Assembly (NCBI RefSeq): GCF_001612635.1
Contig: NZ_BDAV01000011.1
Location: 372,001-436,000 of the forward strand
Direction: 5' to 3'
DNA from: Nocardia africana NBRC 100379
GTDB taxonomy: Bacteria; Actinomycetota; Actinomycetes; Mycobacteriales; Mycobacteriaceae
Length of the DNA stretch: 64,000 nucleotides
Of the stretch, positions 33,672 to 42,349 are shown piece after piece (the stretch's first letter is position 1; each line of letters starts with the position of its first letter). The notes beneath the pieces are model-generated. The model was not told where the DNA came from. It saw only the letters and a list, made by a program, of their open reading frames with translations, and searched no databases. The translations under genes and the position numbers were made by a program.

Positions 33672-33905
33672 CGGTTCGCGGTCGGCGTAGTTGCGGAGTG
33701 CGCGCAGGAAGTCGACCTCGCGGAAGGCCGGCCAGTACGCCTCACAGAAATACAGTTCGGCGTAAGCGGTTTGCCACAGCGGGAAGCCGGACAGGCGCTG
33801 TTCGCCGCTGGTACGGATGACCAGGTCCGGGTCGGGTTGATCCGCGGTGTAGAGGTGTTCGGCGAGGTCGTCGGTGGTCAGGCCGTCGGCGATTCGCTGG
33901 TCGTT
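33672..33905 (-). pseudogene. Undecaprenyl diphosphate synthase (UppS-like), C-terminal fragment
   Basis: Translation gives DDLAEHLYTADQPDPDLVIR, then TSGEQRLSGFPLWQTAYAEL and YFCEAYWPAFREVDFLRAL. This is the classical end of cis-prenyltransferases (RTSGEQRLSxFLLWQxAYxE). The N-terminal half with the substrate-binding Asp is gone. The next DNA upstream on this strand belongs to a different gene (33905-34133), so this is a recombination junction. Confidence 0.75.
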
Positions 33906-34133
33906 TTTCCGGCGGCGGCACCGTCATGGTCGCTGGGCTCGGCGACGAGTTGCTGTACCCGGGGACGCATGAATTTGCGGTAGCCCACGATAGAGCGGAG
34001 GAAGCTCCAGTTAATGCGGTCGTACACGCCGTTGGTGTGCTGGCCTCCGCGGTAGCGCAGGCGGCGTTGCAGGATCCCCGTCAGGCAGGTTGCGGCGGGG
34101 AGGTCGAGGAATATCACGGTGTCGGCGGTCTTT
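33905..34133 (-). pseudogene. P-loop kinase (topology-modulation / FlaR-like), C-terminal fragment
   Basis: The frame reads DTVIFLDLPAATCLTGILQR, then RYRGGQHTNGVYDRINWSFL and RSIVGYRKFMRPRVQQLVAE. This is the second half of small adenylate-kinase-like proteins annotated as topology modulation or AAA proteins. The Walker A part is missing. It joins the UppS fragment at about 33905. Confidence 0.6.
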
Positions 34134-34325
34134 CGTCGGCTCCGAGCAGAGCAGTTCATCGGTGATATTGCGCGCCTGTGGCTTCTTTTTTGTCTGCAAC
34201 CGCGTTCCGGCCCGCTGTGCTCACGTCCCAGCTGGCGGGCTCTGAAACCCGTTGTGGCGAACTGGAGTCCGAGGTGCGGATTCGTCCGTCCCGGTAGAGT
34301 CGGATACAGACGGGAGGGGAAACCA

Positions 34326-35249
34326 GTGCCGACACTCGAGGATATCGAGCAGGATGCCACGGCGAAGTTGAGCCGACTGTGGCGGACCGTCACCGGCGAT
34401 CTGCCGCATCCGCCACACATCATGCGGCTGTGGTTTCGCGCTGAGGACCCGGGGGAACCGGTGGTGAAGGTGTGTCTGGTCGCGGGGCAGGAAGCACCTC
34501 CTGGCGTCCTGGCGCAGGCGGCGACGGTGCTACGTGACGAAGAAGACGCGTTCGCGGAGAGCGGGCCGGCGCCCGGTGGCGTCGTACAGGGAAGAATCGG
34601 TGCCGACGACATCCGTGTGCACTGGAGTGACGGCATTGTGCTGGTGATCATGACCGGTGCGGCTCGTCCCGTTGACGAAGCCCTGCCGGCCACCCTCGAT
34701 CAGTTCGTCCCGTATCCCGAGGGTGCCGCGTACACCGACGAGGACGGCCCTTCCTCGCGTGTACACGACTCCGCGAATGCCTCGGCCCGGGTACTCGAGA
34801 CGGCGGTACTGCTTCGGGAGGCCTATCTCCGCGGACGGTTGGAACAGATCGAGCGGCAGAGCACCGCGAAAGACGGGCGCCGGGCACTGCGCTTGCGGAC
34901 CGGGCGGGTGGGCGGCTTTCTGGGGCATGCCGCCGAAGTCGCGGGAGCGTCCGGTGTCGGTCTGCTCGTGGTGGGCGGTGTGAACGTCTTCGATCCGGAT
35001 CACAAGCAAGCCGGCCTGAAATGCTTCGCCTTCGCCGCATTGCTTTTCCTGGCTTGCGCCCAGATCCTCCTGGTAGAACGACGTTTCTGGCCGATTCTAG
35101 GCGCGGCAGTGGGCGGAACCGCCGCTGTCCTGATCATTCGCTGGCCCGAGTTGCGGATCGCCGGATACGCGTTCTTCCTTGTGGAAGCGGCGCTCTACGC
35201 GTGGTTGCTGCCGACGTATCGCGCCTCATTGCGGGCGAAGCGGGCCTGA
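34326..35249 (+). CDS. Hypothetical membrane protein with a soluble N-terminal domain
   Basis: 307 residues from the GTG at 34326, with GGGAGGGG upstream. The N-terminal 200 residues are soluble (EDIEQDATAKLSRLWRTVTG, then DEEDAFAESGPAPGGV). Four membrane segments close the protein (GVGLLVVGGVNVF, FAFAALLFLACAQILLV, FWPILGAAVGGTAAVLII and AGYAFFLVEAALYAWLL). The N-terminus most likely faces the cytoplasm. I do not recognise the family. Confidence 0.65.
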   Translation: MPTLEDIEQDATAKLSRLWRTVTGDLPHPPHIMRLWFRAEDPGEPVVKVCLVAGQEAPPGVLAQAATVLRDEEDAFAESGPAPGGVVQGRIGADDIRVHWSDGIVLVIMTGAARPVDEALPATLDQFVPYPEGAAYTDEDGPSSRVHDSANASARVLETAVLLREAYLRGRLEQIERQSTAKDGRRALRLRTGRVGGFLGHAAEVAGASGVGLLVVGGVNVFDPDHKQAGLKCFAFAALLFLACAQILLVERRFWPILGAAVGGTAAVLIIRWPELRIAGYAFFLVEAALYAWLLPTYRASLRAKRA

Positions 35250-35367
35250 CCTCGCCGACGCGGGTGTGCCGTGTGCCCGCAACTTTCGTCCGGAGCGCCA
35301 CCCAGTTCCCCGCAAGCCGGCCACATCGTCGTCTGTGATTCCATGGCTCGTCGCCACCCGTGCGGAA

Positions 35368-35727
35368 TCACGGTTCAGGCGGAGCCGGTGTGGTTACATT
35401 TCTGCGACATCCACGATCAAAAGCCAGTCTGGGCCAGGGCTGGCCTGGAGTGCGTGGGTCGTCGCGGTGGAGTGTGGCGATCCAGCCGACGTTGACGCCG
35501 CCGTCGGGTCGCAGGCACAGGCCGCGTCCGTGTCCTTCGAGTCGGAAGCCGTTGCGCCAGCCGCTTTTTGCTGATGCCCAGTTCCCGACGGCGGCTTTCC
35601 AGTGGATGAGGTCTTGACCGTCGTGGCATTGGTCGATGACCGCGGGGATGTCGTCGTTGCGGTGGCCGCGCAGCAGGACGCGGCCGTGGGGGTCGGTCGG
35701 CATCGGCGCGGGCGGCCCCGAAGCCAT
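35368..35727 (-). pseudogene. GNAT acetyltransferase with an internal deletion
   Basis: The frame starts like a GNAT enzyme (GRVLLRGHRNDDIPAVIDQC) and ends like one (NWASAKSGWRNGFRLEGHGR, then GWIATLHRDDPRTPGQPW). The middle, including the acetyl-CoA P-loop (R-x-x-G-x-G/A), is missing. Total length is 119 instead of about 200 residues. The ATG lies 4 bases after the TetR stop, so the pair was once an operon. Confidence 0.6.
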
Positions 35728-35730
35728 TGT

Positions 35731-36291
35731 TCAGTCGTCGGCGAGGCGCTGGATGGTGGTGCCGAGCCAGGCTTCGAGCTCCGCGGGCTCGCCGAGTTCG
35801 GAGCGCAGGACGCGGCGGCGGGTCGAGACACCGAGCACGAAGGCATCGATCGCGGCGGCTCGGCTGCGGGCCTCCGCGTCGCACAAGCCGCTGTCGCGCA
35901 GGTATTGGTGTAACGGCTGCAGCGAATTCGTGTCGAGGAAGGTGGCCAGCGCCTCCGCCGCCTCCGGGCGTTCGCCGGCCGCGCGGTGCAAGACGAGCAG
36001 CGGATCTTCTCCCTGTGTGCCGAACCAGCGTTGGACGATGCTCGCCGCGAGCCGAGAACCCAACCCGGAAAGGGCGCCGTCGAAGGAGTTCGACACCGGA
36101 AGTTCGACCCGCGTCGCCGCCAGGAAAAGGCCGTCCTTGCCGCCGAAATAGCGGGTGATGAGGTTCGGTGATACTCCGGCAGCGTCGGCCACATCTTTGA
36201 CTGTGACTGCCGTGTATCCGTGGCGGGCGAACTTGCGTTGGGCGTGTTCCAGGATCCGCCGCCTGGTGGCAGCCGCATCTCGAGAACTCAT
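35731..36291 (-). CDS. TetR-family regulator
   Basis: 186 residues from ATG at 36291 (MSSRDAAATRRR); a start at 36300 adds three residues. The DNA-binding domain covers residues 8-55 (RILEHAQRKFARHGYTAVTV, then VADAAGVSPNLITRYF). It is divergent from an epoxide hydrolase gene with repeated TGTGTA/TACACA sites in the 40-base gap. It most likely represses the hydrolase and itself. Confidence 0.85.
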   Translation of the reverse strand: MSSRDAAATRRRILEHAQRKFARHGYTAVTVKDVADAAGVSPNLITRYFGGKDGLFLAATRVELPVSNSFDGALSGLGSRLAASIVQRWFGTQGEDPLLVLHRAAGERPEAAEALATFLDTNSLQPLHQYLRDSGLCDAEARSRAAAIDAFVLGVSTRRRVLRSELGEPAELEAWLGTTIQRLADD

Positions 36292-36302
36292 GTGTTTCAT
36301 CA

Positions 36303-36330
36303 TACACAAATATGTGTACGCTGATACACA
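36303..36330. promoter_or_regulatory. TetR operator between regulator and epoxide hydrolase
   Basis: TACACA-AATA-TGTGTA (36303-36318) is an inverted repeat, and another TACACA follows at 36325-36330, so TGTGTA and TACACA pair again. A TGTGTT half-site lies at 36291. The repeats cover the region of both starts. Confidence 0.65.
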
Positions 36331-37370
36331 TGAATGACGATCTCCGTGCACGGCTCCGGCGGACGCGGCGCGTGACGACGCCGTGGAGCGACGACCGGAC
36401 GAGGGGTATCACCGCCACCCGCCTCGACGAGCTGCTCGACTACTGGGCCGTCGGGTACGACTGGAGCGTGCACGAGCGCCGCATCGACGAATTCCCCTGG
36501 GAGACAGTGCAAGCCGACGGCGTCGATCTCCGGGTGATCCACCGGCGAGCAGCAGACCCCGACGTGCCGGTCGTGGTGCTGCTCCACGGCTGGCCGGACT
36601 CCGTGCTGCGGTTCGAACGGGTTCTGCCTCTGCTCACCGACGTGCACGTGGTGGTGCCGGCGCTGCCGGGTTTCCCGTTCGCGCCGCCGCTCGCCACACC
36701 CGGTATGTCGGTGAACCGGATCGCCGTGATCGTCTCCGCCGCCCTCGGCGAGCTCGGCTATCTGCGATACACGGTCTCCGGCGGCGACGTGGGCGGCACC
36801 ATCGCTGAGCTGCTCGCGGCCCGGCACCCCGACAGGGTGACTGCTCTGCACCTGACGAACATCGCACCTCAGCATGCGCTCACGACCGACCCGGCGACGC
36901 TCGCACCCGACGCGGCGGCCTACCTCGGCCGGGCCGCGCAGTGGTTCCGCACCGAGGGCGGCTACATCGCCGAGCAGTCCACGCGACCGAACACGCTCGC
37001 CGTCGCGCTGGGCGACTCACCCGCGGGCCTCGCCGCGTGGATCGTCGAGAAATTGGAGTCGTGGTCCGACGAGTCGGCATTCACACCGGATGAGCTGCTC
37101 ACCTGGGTCACCGCCTACTGGGTCACCCGCACGATCGGCACCTCGTTCGCCACCTACGCCGAACCGGTCACTCTCCCCGGCCGGATCGACACACCCACCG
37201 TGCTGTCGGTCTTCCCGCGCGATACCAAACCGGAGCCGCGAAGCTATGCCGAGGCATTCCTCGATATCCGTGAATACGTGGAACACCGCGCCGGTGGCCA
37301 CTTCGCGGCCTGGGAACAGCCCGAGGCCTACGTGGCCGACCTGCGCCGCGCGGTCGAACTCGGTCGCTGA
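36330..37370 (+). CDS. Epoxide hydrolase-family alpha/beta hydrolase
   Basis: 346 residues from ATG at 36330 (MNDDLRARLRRTRR). The N-terminal part is the epoxide-hydrolase N domain (WSVHERRIDEFPWETVQADG). Then come the oxyanion motif LLHGWPDSVLRF, the nucleophile elbow SGGDVGGTIAELLA with the probable nucleophilic Asp, and the catalytic His in HRAGGHFAAWEQPE. The reaction is hydrolysis of an epoxide to a diol in the cytoplasm. It is divergent from TetR with an operator between. Confidence 0.85.
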   Translation: MNDDLRARLRRTRRVTTPWSDDRTRGITATRLDELLDYWAVGYDWSVHERRIDEFPWETVQADGVDLRVIHRRAADPDVPVVVLLHGWPDSVLRFERVLPLLTDVHVVVPALPGFPFAPPLATPGMSVNRIAVIVSAALGELGYLRYTVSGGDVGGTIAELLAARHPDRVTALHLTNIAPQHALTTDPATLAPDAAAYLGRAAQWFRTEGGYIAEQSTRPNTLAVALGDSPAGLAAWIVEKLESWSDESAFTPDELLTWVTAYWVTRTIGTSFATYAEPVTLPGRIDTPTVLSVFPRDTKPEPRSYAEAFLDIREYVEHRAGGHFAAWEQPEAYVADLRRAVELGR

Positions 37371-37449
37371 TCCTGAGCTCGCGATGCCATGGAGACCGGG
37401 CCCGATCTGTCGCAATCGCAGACTCCGGGCGCGTGTGCAACTCTGAGCC

Positions 37450-37785
37450 GAGAGGTCGATCGTGACCTTGCCGTGGACGTGGAGGGCCGTGGTGAAGTTC
37501 GACCGCCGACCGGATGCCGTCGATGGTGAAGGCCGCTGAGATGGGCGCGCAGACCACGGTTTTGGAGCGGGTTCCGTTGCGGGAGTTGCCCGTTCCGCGG
37601 CAGGCGGGATCGTGTTTCTCCGATCCGACGTGCTCGGTCATCTCCGCTTCCAACGCGGTTTCCAGCACGGTCTTGGTCAGCTCGGTGAGCAGCCCACCCG
37701 GCCCGACCAGATCGATGCCCTGTTCCTTGACTTGGGCCAGCAGCTGCTCGGCCAGCTTCTTCGTCTCCGCCGCCTCCGACAGTCC
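37450..37785 (-). mobile_element. IS256-family transposase fragment
   Basis: The N-terminal part of an IS256/mutator transposase is clear: AEQLLAQVKEQGIDLVGPGG, LLTELTKTVLETALEAEMTE and GNSRNGTRSKTV. Beyond about residue 110 the frame changes and the DDE catalytic region is missing. No terminal inverted repeats or target duplications were found. The bases from 37371 to 37449 are otherwise empty. Confidence 0.78.
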
Positions 37786-37811
37786 GCACCCGCGCGCAAG
37801 AACTGCTGCGC

Positions 37812-38144
37812 TCAGCTGAATAGGACCGACCTCTCGCATGACCCCGTGGTCCCGTCACCGCCCGGCCGCCGTGTCTTGGCCGGGTCGATGCGGAGCCGAA
37901 TACCCTTGTACACCACGGTGTTCGGCGCATCACCGTCGTCAGGATCGCCCGAACCCGCAGGATCGGGCAGCTCCGCGGACTCCTCGATGACGATCTGCGC
38001 CCGCGCCGCGCCGGGATCGAACATCTCCTGAAACGGCAGCACGAACGCTCCGCCGAGGCCGCGGTGCTTCGCCCGACCAGCCGCCCACCCCAGCAGTGCC
38101 AGCGGGCCGGCGAAAGCGATCAGCACCAGCAGGGCCAGTCCCAT
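37812..38144 (-). CDS. Small hypothetical membrane protein
   Basis: 110 residues from ATG at 38144; GTG at 38150 or 38165 is also possible, and the ribosome site is weak. One membrane segment (LALLVLIAFAGPLALLGWAA) is followed by RGLGGAFVLPFQEMFDPGAA and an acidic tail that ends in a basic stretch. Unknown family. It stands alone between the IS256 relic and a 240-base gap. Confidence 0.5.
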   Translation of the reverse strand: MGLALLVLIAFAGPLALLGWAAGRAKHRGLGGAFVLPFQEMFDPGAARAQIVIEESAELPDPAGSGDPDDGDAPNTVVYKGIRLRIDPAKTRRPGGDGTTGSCERSVLFS

Positions 38145-38380
38145 GCCCACGAGCGTACAGACCACCCCGCGCGCCCCGCCCGAGCGACGATCCGTTCCGC
38201 CGCAGGAAGAAATGTCCGCCAACCTGAGCCGACCAGAACGTTCCGGAATCAGGACCGAGGGTGCTGATCGACGCACCATCGGCCTGCCGGATCGGGTTGG
38301 GTGGCGCTTGCGGCCTACGCTGGCGGGGATCCTTGCTCGTTGGTGTGTTTCCCGTTCCTTCGCGTGGTGGGAGATAGCTC

Positions 38381-38764
38381 GTGGTGTCGATCGAATCCCA
38401 GTTTCGTAGTGTGGCGCGGCTGCTGCGTGCCACACCGATCTTGTCTGTGTCCGAAGCGCAGGCTTTGCAGCGATATGTCACCCAGCTCGATGTCGACTTC
38501 GAACGCGAGAGCTGCGAAGCGTTGGAATGGCGGGAAAGAGTTGCACCCCTTCGGGATTCGGTGATCGCGGCGGTGTGCACGGCGGTCGCTGAGGCACACA
38601 ACATGAAGATGAGAGCCGACCTGGCCGCCGCGCAGCAGGTGCGTCGCCCGAGCTCGGGCAGCCTCGACCGCCGCGCCCGCATCGAGCCCGGTCGGTCACC
38701 CGGCGCCGCTGCTCCCGCTCCACCCCGCCGCGTTCGGCCCAGCGTCATGCCGTCGGGTGAATGA
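38381..38764 (+). CDS. Hypothetical protein
   Basis: 127 residues from GTG at 38381 (or 38384), with GGGAGA 7-12 bases upstream. The first 85 residues look helical (RSVARLLRATPILSVSEAQA, then ALEWRERVAPLRDSVIAAV). The last 40 are Pro/Arg-rich and probably unfolded. No motif recognised. Confidence 0.5.
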   Translation: MVSIESQFRSVARLLRATPILSVSEAQALQRYVTQLDVDFERESCEALEWRERVAPLRDSVIAAVCTAVAEAHNMKMRADLAAAQQVRRPSSGSLDRRARIEPGRSPGAAAPAPPRRVRPSVMPSGE

Positions 38765-38806
38765 CACACTGGGCAAACGTCCGAGCGTGCCAGCAGATCA
38801 CCGTCA

Positions 38807-39305
38807 TTGGGTGCTTGCCATTGCGGAGTCCTTGCGCTCCTGCTAGCTGGAGGCGGCCGTGTTGCCGCCTCCAGCGGCGCCGACAAGCACAGGCCAGACC
38901 CGGCCCGGCTGGTACGCCGAGGGTCGCACGACGCCCCGGACGGTCGCACACCGTGGATCCACCGCAGCGACGTCGCGGTCTCCTGCGTCGACGACGTCGT
39001 TCTCGTGTCCTACAGCTGGAAGCCCGACGATCCGGCGAATGGCTCGCGATATGGCCTGCCGCTTACCGCAACCCAGACCGACCTCGCCACGGGTGCCGAC
39101 GACCTCATCACGGTTGGGCCTGTTCCTCGACTCAGGTCACTGGTGCGAGCAGCACACCTACCCGATCGGAAACGCGAGAAGACACCCACACCCGCTGCCA
39201 GTTAGCCACTACGACTGGAACCCAATTGGGGGGCAGGTCACACTGTCACCCGATCGTGCAGCAGCGCCCTTCGGTACCGAAGGATACGGTCTCGGCGATC
39301 GCTGA
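38807..39305 (+). pseudogene. Frameshifted hypothetical protein
   Basis: Good protein sense runs in one frame (GRTPWIHRSDVAVSCVDDVV, LVSYSWKPDDPANGSRYGLP) to about 39115 and then in another (GHWCEQHTYPIGNARRHPHP, SHYDWNPIGGQVTLSPDRAA, ending FGTEGYGLGDR). The 5' end is unclear: a hairpin with 11-base arms (38847-38874) falls inside it. Unknown family. Confidence 0.4.
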
Positions 39306-39341
39306 CAGGGTGTCGCGGATAGTTCGGGCGTTCAGTTTTTG

Positions 39342-40268
39342 CTATCGGGAAGGGGGCCCTAGGAGAGGAAGGACGATCGTGCATGTCGGTGGGGTGGCGT
39401 GGGCGGGGTCGAGTGCGTCGAGTACTTCGTGTATCGCTACTGGATCCGATGTCAGCTCGTTGTGTTCGGTGAAGTCGGTTGGGCAAAGATCTTGTAGTAC
39501 AACGTTGTGCACGTTGGGGCCGTCGAGGAGGCCTGTGGTGTAGGGGGTGGCGATCTGGTCGTAGCGGGTGACGATCATGGTGAACGGGATCGCCGGTGTG
39601 GCATCGGGTTTCGGTTCGAGGTCTTGCAGGAACGGTGCCCCGGGTGACAGCTGACACGGTCCGCAGTGACGGGTGGCCGCCGCGCCGCTCCCGGTGGATT
39701 CCACCAGCGGCTGCACACCGGCGAGACCGCTGACCGTCGATCCGTGCAGGGGGGCGGCCAGTGCGACGTAACGGCCGATCTTCGACGCCCCGCCGAGTCG
39801 GCTCAGGTAGTAGTAGGCCACCGCCCCGCCTATCGAATGACTCACCAAGTCAACCTGTTTCACCCCCGTGGCGGCCTCGACCCGATCTATGAAGTTGCCG
39901 ATCTGTGTGGCGCTGTCCTGTATGGGAGCGGTGGCGCCGATCGGACCCAGCCCCTCGGATCCGTAGGTGGTGGTGTACACGCAGTAGCCGGCGTCGGCCA
40001 GCACTGGCGACAGTGTATTCCAGCTGATGGTGTCGTTCGACAATCCGTGGATCAGCACAACGGGATTCGGATGTGCTGCGGTCGGCCGGCACGATCGATC
40101 GTTGGCCCCAGGAGGCGACTGCCCGGGTCCGGTCAACTCGGCCTGCACGCCGCCCAGATAGCTGTAGGAGGCGGCGGGATCGGGTACATGATCGTCGGCC
40201 ACGGCTGGACCGGCTGTTGTCACGAGCATCGTAGCAGCCAGCGTGGCAACGGATATCACTCGTCGCAT
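39342..40268 (-). CDS. Secreted lipase/esterase (class 2 lipase-like)
   Basis: 308 residues from ATG at 40268 (MRRVISVATLAATMLV), with AGGAG 6-10 bases upstream. A signal peptide ends at GPAVADD. The alpha/beta fold markers are PVVLIHGLSNDTISWNTLSP (oxyanion), VDLVSHSIGGAVAYYYLSRL with the nucleophile Ser, and GATAPI. Two Cys pairs (SCRP, YCVYTT and HCGPCQ) suggest disulfides. It faces a TetR regulator with a palindromic operator between, so expression is probably induced by lipid substrates. Confidence 0.85.
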   Translation of the reverse strand: MRRVISVATLAATMLVTTAGPAVADDHVPDPAASYSYLGGVQAELTGPGQSPPGANDRSCRPTAAHPNPVVLIHGLSNDTISWNTLSPVLADAGYCVYTTTYGSEGLGPIGATAPIQDSATQIGNFIDRVEAATGVKQVDLVSHSIGGAVAYYYLSRLGGASKIGRYVALAAPLHGSTVSGLAGVQPLVESTGSGAAATRHCGPCQLSPGAPFLQDLEPKPDATPAIPFTMIVTRYDQIATPYTTGLLDGPNVHNVVLQDLCPTDFTEHNELTSDPVAIHEVLDALDPAHATPPTCTIVLPLLGPPSR

Positions 40269-40328
40269 CGACGCACTCCTTCGTTTGTATAGCCGGTCAG
40301 CAGTCCTTCCGCCCCCGCCGCGGAAGGA

Positions 40329-40348
40329 ATGACCGACCGGCCGGTCAT
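40329..40348. promoter_or_regulatory. TetR operator between lipase and regulator
   Basis: ATGACCG-ACCGGC-CGGTCAT is an inverted repeat with 7-base arms. It sits in the 130-base gap between the divergent lipase and TetR genes. Confidence 0.65.
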
Positions 40349-40397
40349 AATGTAGCATCGGGATACGCTGGCGGCAGCCTGAGAGAGGAGAGCGGTC

Positions 40398-40940
40398 ATG
40401 GCCCGACCCTCGGAGCCCGGTCGTAGGGCGCTGTTGGACGCCGGCTCTGTGGTGGCCGAGCGTGCGGGATTGCGGGGGCTATCGGTCAACGCTGTGGTTG
40501 CGGCGGCGGGAATGTCCAAAGGCAGCTTCTATCACCATTTTTCGGACCGACGTAGTTACATGATCGCCCTGCACCGCCGCTACCACGATGTTCTGGCCGA
40601 AGCGATCCTCGCCGAAATCGGCGATCTCGCCCCGGGTTTTTCCCGTCTTGCCGCCGGCGTCACTTCGTATCTGGATGCATGTTTGCGGACGCGCGGTACG
40701 AAAGCCTTTCTCGCTCAGTCGCGTACCGACACCGACTTGCTCGATGAGGTCCATGCGCGCAATCGAGCAGTGGCTGCAGTCATCGAGCCGGATCTACGGG
40801 CTATCGGGTGGGACGATCCTGCGGCGGTGGCGCACCTGGTCGTCGCGATGGTCGCCGAAATCGCTTTGGCCGAACTGTATGCCGATGAGCCGCAGCCAAC
40901 TCTGCGTTCAGCGGTGATCGGCCTTATCAAGAGGGAGTAG
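40398..40940 (+). CDS. TetR-family regulator
   Basis: 180 residues with GAGAGGAGAG before the ATG. The helix-turn-helix region is LLDAGSVVAERAGLRGLSVN followed by VVAAAGMSKGSFYHHFSDRR. The C-terminal domain is short and helical (FLAQSRTDTDLLDEVHARNR). It is divergent from the secreted lipase and has its operator in the gap, so the lipase is the likely target. Confidence 0.88.
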   Translation: MARPSEPGRRALLDAGSVVAERAGLRGLSVNAVVAAAGMSKGSFYHHFSDRRSYMIALHRRYHDVLAEAILAEIGDLAPGFSRLAAGVTSYLDACLRTRGTKAFLAQSRTDTDLLDEVHARNRAVAAVIEPDLRAIGWDDPAAVAHLVVAMVAEIALAELYADEPQPTLRSAVIGLIKRE

Positions 40941-41537
40941 GCGCAGCTCGCGCAACACCGACCGGCAACACCGCCGACTTCGTGCTGATCTCGGTCTCGA
41001 ACGGTATGGCTCAGGGGGGCGTCGCTGCCCCTTCGGGCAGGTCTGCACCGGTCGCGCATTGGGCCGCCACCCACCGCATGGGCACGCCCCTGTCCGGTGG
41101 ATCAAGGCCGATACCGCGACTGCTGTGGAGCAGTCTGAGGCGACGATGAATGAATCTCCGTCTCGCTGATGTCTGGTCGCGGCGTCGGCCTGGACCGGAT
41201 GTCATCTCGCCTGCTCGGTGAGCTCGAGGGCTGCAGACCGAAGGTCGCGCATGTCGACTGCGGCGGTTTCAGTGCCTGCGCAGATCCCGAACAGCCCACC
41301 GATACGGGGGCAGACGTGGCGGATTAGATCCCCGAGCATGGCAACGCGGCACGCACGACGGAACAATTGTTCACACACCGCAGCACAGTCCTGCGTCGAA
41401 TTGAACGTGCCGATGAAGTTTGCCGCGCCCGCTGCACGAGAACAGCCTGGGCATCGCCGCGGCGCATGAAAGCTTGTACCGCACAGCGAGTCGAAGCGTT
41501 CGCCGGCCGAGGGGTAGGCGCGGAATCGACTCGGTGA
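40941..41537. other. Intergenic region with a PucR regulator remnant
   Basis: At about 41337-41490 the + strand gives HGNAARTTEQLFTHRSTVLR then RIERADE, and after one frame shift LPRPLHENSLGIAAAHESLY. This is the end of a PucR-type regulator (the C-terminal HTH, normally GNAxxTAxxLFxHRNTVLxR). The rest of that gene is absent. From 40941 to 41336 I see nothing to support. Confidence 0.55.
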
Positions 41538-42131
41538 TCAGTGGTCCCAGCTGTCGAACTGCGCTCGGGCGCCGGCGATCACGAGGTCGAGTGCGGCTTC
41601 GACGCGGGCGTGCTCGCCGGTGGCGAGTAGATCCAGTTGCAGTCCCCGAAGCTGGGCCAGCAATGCGGTCGCGAAGGTCTCGGCGTGATCGGTGGGGCAT
41701 CCCGCTCGCACGGCGAGGGTCGTGATCAACGAGATCCAGTCGCTGACAACGCTGTCGAGGAAGCGGCCGTAACGGTCGGGGTGCATCAGTGCTTGGCCGT
41801 AGGCTTCGAACAGCAGCCGGAAGTGCCGGGCGCCTTCCGGTTGGGTCCAGCGATTCCACAGGCTGCGCAGCAGAGCTTCCGCATCGCCGTCGACGTCGCT
41901 GGTGACCGGCTCGCGAGCGCGGATGGTTTCGAAGATTTCGGCCACGAGTTCTTCCTTGGTGCCGAAATGGTGCCGCAAAGTCACATGGGATACACCCACA
42001 GCGTCGGCCAGCGGCCGGAACGACAGGTCGGCGATCCCGTGCTCGAGGACATAGTCCATGATCGCGTCGATGAGCTCGCCGCGTCGATGCTGAAAGCGCA
42101 GGCTGCGCCCGTCGACTCGCCCGCTGGTCAC
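41538..42131 (-). CDS. TetR-family regulator
   Basis: 197 residues. The DNA-binding part is residues 15-62 (LIDAIMDYVLEHGIADLSFR, then ADAVGVSHVTLRHHFGTKEE). A TetR_C-type helical domain follows. The gene is divergent from a secretory lipase gene, with two copies of a CTACCG-type palindrome in the gap. It is the second regulator/lipase pair in the window; the paired lipase belongs to a different family from the first. Confidence 0.87.
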   Translation of the reverse strand: MTSGRVDGRSLRFQHRRGELIDAIMDYVLEHGIADLSFRPLADAVGVSHVTLRHHFGTKEELVAEIFETIRAREPVTSDVDGDAEALLRSLWNRWTQPEGARHFRLLFEAYGQALMHPDRYGRFLDSVVSDWISLITTLAVRAGCPTDHAETFATALLAQLRGLQLDLLATGEHARVEAALDLVIAGARAQFDSWDH

Positions 42132-42178
42132 ATCCGGATCCTACTCACGCTCGGCACGGTACCCGCCGTGGAATTGAC

Positions 42179-42226
42179 TCTACCGATCGGTAGAAGTATA
42201 TGTCACAATACCTATACCGAACGGTA
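42179..42226. promoter_or_regulatory. Two TetR operator copies before the secretory lipase
   Basis: TCTACCGATCGGTAGA (42179-42194) is a perfect 16-base palindrome. TACCGAACGGTA (42215-42226) repeats its core. The sites lie between the divergent TetR and lipase starts. Confidence 0.75.
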
Positions 42227-42349
42227 GACACAGTTCGTTCCGAGGCCGGACACCTCGACGTGCCCGCCGCACTCGGGCACCCTGCCGCAGCGCATCGCCC
42301 GATTTCCTGACCTGAACGACGACCCGAAATCCGCCCGAAGTTTGGAGAT

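Noticed and set aside
38847..38874. Perfect 11-base hairpin CTGGAGGCGGC / GCCGCCTCCAG as a terminator
   Set aside because: It lies within the apparent coding frame of the damaged gene at 38807 and 80 bases past the previous stop, so its role is unclear; it is noted but not called.
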